A stretch of DNA of 64,000 bases, taken from NCBI GenBank assembly GCA_045603745.1, contig JAZUMQ010000003.1:7512-71511 (forward strand). Reading direction: 5' to 3'. Made by a program: the position numbers and the translations under genes. The stretch is from RGIG995 sp045603745. GTDB lineage: Bacteria; Bacillota; Clostridia; Oscillospirales; UBA644. This document shows, in pieces, positions 60,925 to 64,000 of the stretch (its first letter is position 1; each line of letters opens with the position of its first letter). The notes below the pieces were generated by a model. It was not told the DNA's origin. It worked only from the letters and a program-made list of their open reading frames with translations, and did not search any database.

Positions 60925-61550
60925 CGGTACGAAGAATCCTTGTGGGGGAACTAATTACCAACTGCTATCTTTTGACCTTTTCCGATAGGGTAGTAGTAAT
61001 CGATCCGGGAGATTCCCCCGAAAAAATCTTGAAATTTTGCGGAGATTTGCCCATTACGGACATTCTTCTGACCCACGGTCATTTAGACCACACAGCAGCA
61101 ATGGGAGATCTGTGCGATCGGTTTTCTCCCCGAGTCTGGCTCCATAAAAACGATGAAGAATACTTAAATGATGACTTTCTTCGGGCTCCGGCATCGCTTC
61201 CGGAACCCTTTTGGAGACACGATTACGCCGCCACAGATTTCGTAGAAGACGGAGACGTCATTTCTTTTGGGAGCGGAGAAGAAAAAATTTCTTTACAGGT
61301 AATCCATACACCGGGACATACCCCCGGTTCGGTATGCTTCTATGAAAAAGAACAAAATCGCTTGTTTTCCGGGGATACGCTTTTCAAAGAAGCCCGAGGG
61401 AGAACGGATTTTCCCAAAGGGGATCTTGAAGAGTTGGTACATTCCCTGAAAAAGCTTTCCCTTTTGCCCGAAAACACCGCCGTCTTCCCCGGTCACGGAT
61501 TTTCCACGACCATCGGCAATGAAGGCTGGATTACAGGAGATTTAATTTGA
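60921..61550 (+). CDS. Metallo-beta-lactamase-fold hydrolase (glyoxalase-II-like)
   Basis: 209 residues. LLTHGHLDHTAAMG metal motif, later HTPGHTPGSVCFY, LFSGDTLFKEARGRTD and FPGHGFSTT, giving two zinc ions. This MBL subgroup is often encoded with relA-dtd-hemZ in Firmicutes and is annotated as hydroxyacylglutathione hydrolase-like, without proof of substrate. It overlaps dtd and hemZ by 4 nt each. Confidence 0.88.
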   Translation: MTVRRILVGELITNCYLLTFSDRVVVIDPGDSPEKILKFCGDLPITDILLTHGHLDHTAAMGDLCDRFSPRVWLHKNDEEYLNDDFLRAPASLPEPFWRHDYAATDFVEDGDVISFGSGEEKISLQVIHTPGHTPGSVCFYEKEQNRLFSGDTLFKEARGRTDFPKGDLEELVHSLKKLSLLPENTAVFPGHGFSTTIGNEGWITGDLI

Positions 61551-62920
61551 AACTGATTCTGAAGGGAACGGACGATTCCTTTGACGTTGTCGCCCTTTCC
61601 AACCTATTCTTTCCCCGGGACGGTTTTTCGGAAGAAAAAGGAAAAATACTGACCATTACCAAAACGGAAGATCAATTTGAAGCGGTTTTTGAATGGAACG
61701 GTACGTCATATCGTTCCGTGTATACGATCGACCCCAAATTGCATGACGGAGAACGGTGTGCCATTAAGCGGGCGGCGTATGACGTTTTTTCCAACGCCAC
61801 ATCAATTCAATCTCCCTGGGGAATTCTTTCCGGGGTGCGTCCGATCCGTTTTTATGAAACGCTGGTAAAAATCTATGGAAAAAATACGGAAAAGGTCATG
61901 CGGGAGAGTTATCTTGTAACTCCCGAAAAAATTGATCTCTGCAAACAAACCATTGAGCGTCAGGCAGATGCACGGGAAAAAGACCGGCCGGGAGATGCGG
62001 GAATGTATCTTTCGATCCCCTTCTGTCCGAGCCGTTGCAAATACTGTTCTTTTGTGTCTCAGGTGACCCAAGACGAAAATAAGCTGATTCCCGAATATTT
62101 GGAAATTTTAAAAGAAGAAATCGCGGTAAAAACCGCCCTTGCAAAAGAAAAAGGAAACCGCATTACCACCCTTTACATCGGAGGAGGAACCCCCACCACT
62201 TTATCGGCGAAGCAGATGGCGGAATTGATGGAAACGGTGGCAAAATACGTTGATATTTCCGAATTATTGGAATACACCGTGGAAGCGGGGCGACCGGACA
62301 CCATTACCGAAGAAAAACTGAGGGTGATTGAAGCCGGGGGCGCAACCCGAATCAGCGTAAATCCACAAACCTTGAGCGATTCGATTCTGCAAGCAGTGGG
62401 ACGGCGACACACAGCAGAAGATTTCTTTTGTGCCTACGAAACGGCGCGAAAAACCAAGCTTACGGTGAACGTGGATCTGATCGCAGGATTACCCGGAGAT
62501 ACGCCGGAACAATTTGAGCAGACCATGGCCAAAATCACCGAATTGAATCCGGATAATATTACGGTGCACACCTTATATTTAAAACGGGCGGCGGATTTTG
62601 CGGAAGAAGACCCGAAGGAATTTACGAAAAACGCAAACGACGCCGTAAAAATGGTGGAAATCTCTCAATCATATTGTCGGGAAAACGGGTATTTCCCCTA
62701 TTACCTTTATCGGCAGAAAAACACCGTGGGAAACTTAGAAAACGTAGGATATGCAAAGCCGGGGAAAGAGAGTCCCTACAATATTTATATGATGGACGAT
62801 CTGCAACCTATTTACGGCGTCGGAGCAAACGCTACGACCAAATTTATTGAAGACGGAAAGGTCTCCCGGATCTGCAACACGAAATTCGCTTACAACTATC
62901 TAAAAGAAAAATGGAAATAG
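61547..62920 (+). CDS. hemZ: Coproporphyrinogen dehydrogenase HemZ (radical SAM, HemN-like)
   Basis: 457 residues. N-terminal ~150-residue HemZ-specific domain, then the radical SAM domain with SIPFCPSRCKYCSFVSQV (CxxxCxxC), the GGGTPTTL loop, GLPGDTPEQFEQTM and a closing HemN-type domain. The family is annotated as oxygen-independent coproporphyrinogen oxidation, although many carrying organisms lack the full haem pathway. TTG start 61547 overlaps the previous stop, with AGGAGA upstream. Confidence 0.9.
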   Translation: MKLILKGTDDSFDVVALSNLFFPRDGFSEEKGKILTITKTEDQFEAVFEWNGTSYRSVYTIDPKLHDGERCAIKRAAYDVFSNATSIQSPWGILSGVRPIRFYETLVKIYGKNTEKVMRESYLVTPEKIDLCKQTIERQADAREKDRPGDAGMYLSIPFCPSRCKYCSFVSQVTQDENKLIPEYLEILKEEIAVKTALAKEKGNRITTLYIGGGTPTTLSAKQMAELMETVAKYVDISELLEYTVEAGRPDTITEEKLRVIEAGGATRISVNPQTLSDSILQAVGRRHTAEDFFCAYETARKTKLTVNVDLIAGLPGDTPEQFEQTMAKITELNPDNITVHTLYLKRAADFAEEDPKEFTKNANDAVKMVEISQSYCRENGYFPYYLYRQKNTVGNLENVGYAKPGKESPYNIYMMDDLQPIYGVGANATTKFIEDGKVSRICNTKFAYNYLKEKWK

Positions 62921-63017
62921 CCTTAAAAATCAAGCATGCATAAAGCAGAATTTTCGGATTGCATATGAGTTCACAAAAAATTAACAGTAACTTGACCGTG
63001 TTTTGCCATTGCAGGAC

Positions 63018-63046
63018 TTGACAGAAAGGGTTTTTTCGTGTATAAT
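63018..63046 (+). promoter_or_regulatory. Promoter of rpsU
   Basis: TTGACA, 17-nt spacer, TATAAT. The 97-nt upstream stretch from hemZ has no other feature. Confidence 0.88.
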
Positions 63047-63104
63047 ATTAAAGGATTTTGAGAAATCAAGTCTTTCAGCGTATACGATGGAGGGAGGGAA
63101 TAAA

Positions 63105-63281
63105 ATGTCTGAAATCAAAATCAAAGAAAACGAATCGTTGGATAATGCGCTCCGTCGTTTTAAGAGACAGTGTGCGAAAGCCGGGACTTTGGCTGAACTG
63201 AGAAAACGTGAACACTATGAAAAGCCTTCCGTCAAGCGCAAGAAGAAGTCCGAAGCCGCAAGAAAGCGCAAGTATAAATAA
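63105..63281 (+). CDS. rpsU: 30S ribosomal protein S21
   Basis: 58 residues, highly basic: SEIKIKENESLDNALRRFKR, then AELRKREHYEKPSVKRKKK. It aids 16S 3' end/mRNA pairing at initiation. ATG 63105 has GGAGGGAGGG upstream, an unusually strong, doubled Shine-Dalgarno. Own promoter and terminator. Confidence 0.96.
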   Translation: MSEIKIKENESLDNALRRFKRQCAKAGTLAELRKREHYEKPSVKRKKKSEAARKRKYK

Positions 63282-63288
63282 CGATCCG

Positions 63289-63319
63289 AACGTGCATGAT
63301 TCTCGTCATGCACGTTTTT
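63289..63319 (+). terminator. Terminator of rpsU
   Basis: AACGTGCATGA / TCATGCACGTT stem with a TTCTCG loop, then TTTC. Confidence 0.9.
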
Positions 63320-63332
63320 CATAGGAGGATTT

Positions 63333-63830
63333 ATGAGCTTTTACACGCCCACCGTCCGTTTACGGCGATACACACAGGTAACCCCTGCCCTGTTGCGGGA
63401 ACTGGGGATTCGAGGCATTATTACCGACCTGGACGATACCTTAGCCCCCCGAAACGTCTTTTTGCCCGACGAGGAAGTGACGGCTTGGGTCAAAGGGCTA
63501 ACCGAAGCGGGAATCAAGATTTGCATTGTCTCCAACAACCATAAAAAACGCACGGAAGACTATGCAACTCCTTTGGGATTACCCTGCTTTTACGAAGCAT
63601 TAAAACCCTCAAAAAAGGCGATTTTTAAGGCTTTGGATACATTACAGTTGCCAATGGATCAAGTGGCGTTATTGGGAGATCAATTATTTACAGACATGAC
63701 CGCGGCAAACCGTTGCAAAATGAAAGCCATTTTGGTAGATCCGGTGGGAACTTACGGCGGTTGGTTTGTTCACTTCAAACGAAAACTGGAAATCCCTTTG
63801 CGAAAAAAAATCAAATACGATAATGAATAA
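63333..63830 (+). CDS. yqeG: YqeG-family HAD IIIA phosphatase
   Basis: 165 residues. HAD motif I ITDLDDTLAPRN, motif II IVSNNHKKR, motif III-IV KPSKKAIF and LLGDQLFTDMTAANR. The family usually precedes the GTPase gene yqeH and shikimate genes; here an insertion sequence follows instead. Substrate unknown (phosphatidylglycerophosphate is suggested for relatives). GGAGG upstream. Confidence 0.9.
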   Translation: MSFYTPTVRLRRYTQVTPALLRELGIRGIITDLDDTLAPRNVFLPDEEVTAWVKGLTEAGIKICIVSNNHKKRTEDYATPLGLPCFYEALKPSKKAIFKALDTLQLPMDQVALLGDQLFTDMTAANRCKMKAILVDPVGTYGGWFVHFKRKLEIPLRKKIKYDNE

Positions 63831-63836
63831 GAGAAA

Positions 63837-63860
63837 GACCGACAGTATTACCTGTCGGTC
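63837..63860 (+). terminator. Hairpin after yqeG
   Basis: GACCGACAG / CTGTCGGTC 9-bp stem, without a good T-run. It may end the yqeG transcript with help from the next hairpin. Confidence 0.5.
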
Positions 63861-64000
63861 TCAGACTGTCGAAAAAGTCCAGTAAGCACTGGACTTTTTC
63901 TGCATTTTATGGTATAATGAAGAGGGTGAGAAAGATGATTGAAAGAGAAATTGAAAACAGCAGCAATTACGAGCTTGTGTGTATTGAGACAATGGTTCCG
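63861..64000 (+). mobile_element. Left end of a probable IS1182-family insertion sequence (partial)
   Basis: The sequence TCAGACTGTCGAAAAAGTCC begins after the yqeG hairpin and is typical of IS1182-type ends. It is followed by a perfect AAAAAGTCCAGT/ACTGGACTTTTT hairpin (63872-63899), a -10 TATAAT (63913-63918) and the transposase start. The right end lies outside the window. Confidence 0.6.
63935..64000 (+). CDS. Transposase N-terminus, IS1182-like (cut by window edge)
   Basis: 22 codons from ATG 63935 with GAGGG upstream: IEREIENSSNYELVCIETMV. The pattern before VP matches the start of IS1182/DDE transposases (...xxxLVxIxxLVPxDHLLR). Too short to be certain. Confidence 0.55.
   Translation, partial: MIEREIENSSNYELVCIETMVP

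Noticed and set aside
1..64000. CRISPR array, prophage or toxin-antitoxin system
   Set aside because: No regularly spaced repeats, no phage structural genes and no paired small toxin-antitoxin ORFs were seen; the ArpU-like gene stands alone.

Overview
The window looks like a stretch of chromosome from an anaerobic, low-to-moderate GC, spore-forming member of the Clostridia (Oscillospirales/Christensenellales-like; the rank below class is inference). Support comes from many near-consensus TTGACA-N17-TATAAT promoters, strong GGAGG ribosome binding sites with frequent TTG/GTG starts, a SpoIVFA/SpoIVFB-like pair, a Spo0H-like sigma factor, RqcH, TrmK, HemZ, a MecA-like adaptor, and surface or glycan genes (LamG protein, BspA-type LRR protein, GH110-like enzyme, decayed GH20 gene) of the kind common in gut commensals. 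Nearly all genes are housekeeping; no prophage, CRISPR array or complete mobile element was found.

Layout. 1-12.4 kb: lepA (cut by the left edge), NYN nuclease, secreted toroid protein and esterase, DUF4870 protein, tRNA-Thr(CGT), GH20 remnant, rodA, spoIVFA/B-like pair, DUF4364-DivIVA-microprotein cluster, GNAT, G5/3D cell-wall protein, rplM-rpsI. 12.4-20 kb: a leftward run LamG protein-prsA-DUF1858-trmK-nif3-rqcH. 20-24.3 kb: radical-SAM pair, then queT-galU behind a leader holding two 58-bp direct repeats and a preQ1-I riboswitch. 24.3-31.1 kb: a two-component system, a GH110-like gene and a mecA-like gene facing left, with a 95-bp promoter-bearing duplication either side of the GH110 gene, then tsaD. 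31.1-41.4 kb: ArpU-like small protein, lone ParB, predicted manganese exporter, typA, an acyltransferase gene interrupted by one TGA codon, zinc-ribbon protein, Spo0H-like sigma factor, ugpC/msmX ATPase, proC, PAP2 phosphatase. 41.4-54.8 kb: glpK, htpG, pfkA, YwaF-like protein, a divergent parC/parE pair, mtaB, a Cys-rich microprotein, a BspA-like protein. 54.8-63.8 kb: a compact rightward operon pncB-recJ-relA-dtd-MBL hydrolase-hemZ, then rpsU and yqeG. The right edge enters the left end of a probable IS1182-family insertion sequence.

How the parts fit. Translation and RNA quality are heavily represented: lepA, typA, rplM, rpsI, rpsU, rqcH, dtd, relA, and tRNA modification by tsaD (t6A), mtaB (ms2t6A), trmK (m1A22) and queuosine precursor uptake by queT under preQ1 control. 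Envelope functions include rodA, the 3D protein, DivIVA, PrsA, galU, PAP2 and the broken acyltransferase. The most interesting features are regulatory or evolutionary: the queT leader, the duplication that carries a -35 box, the nonsense-interrupted acyltransferase, the scattered glycan-gene remnants, an SOS-box-like triple repeat, and several structured leaders of unknown function.
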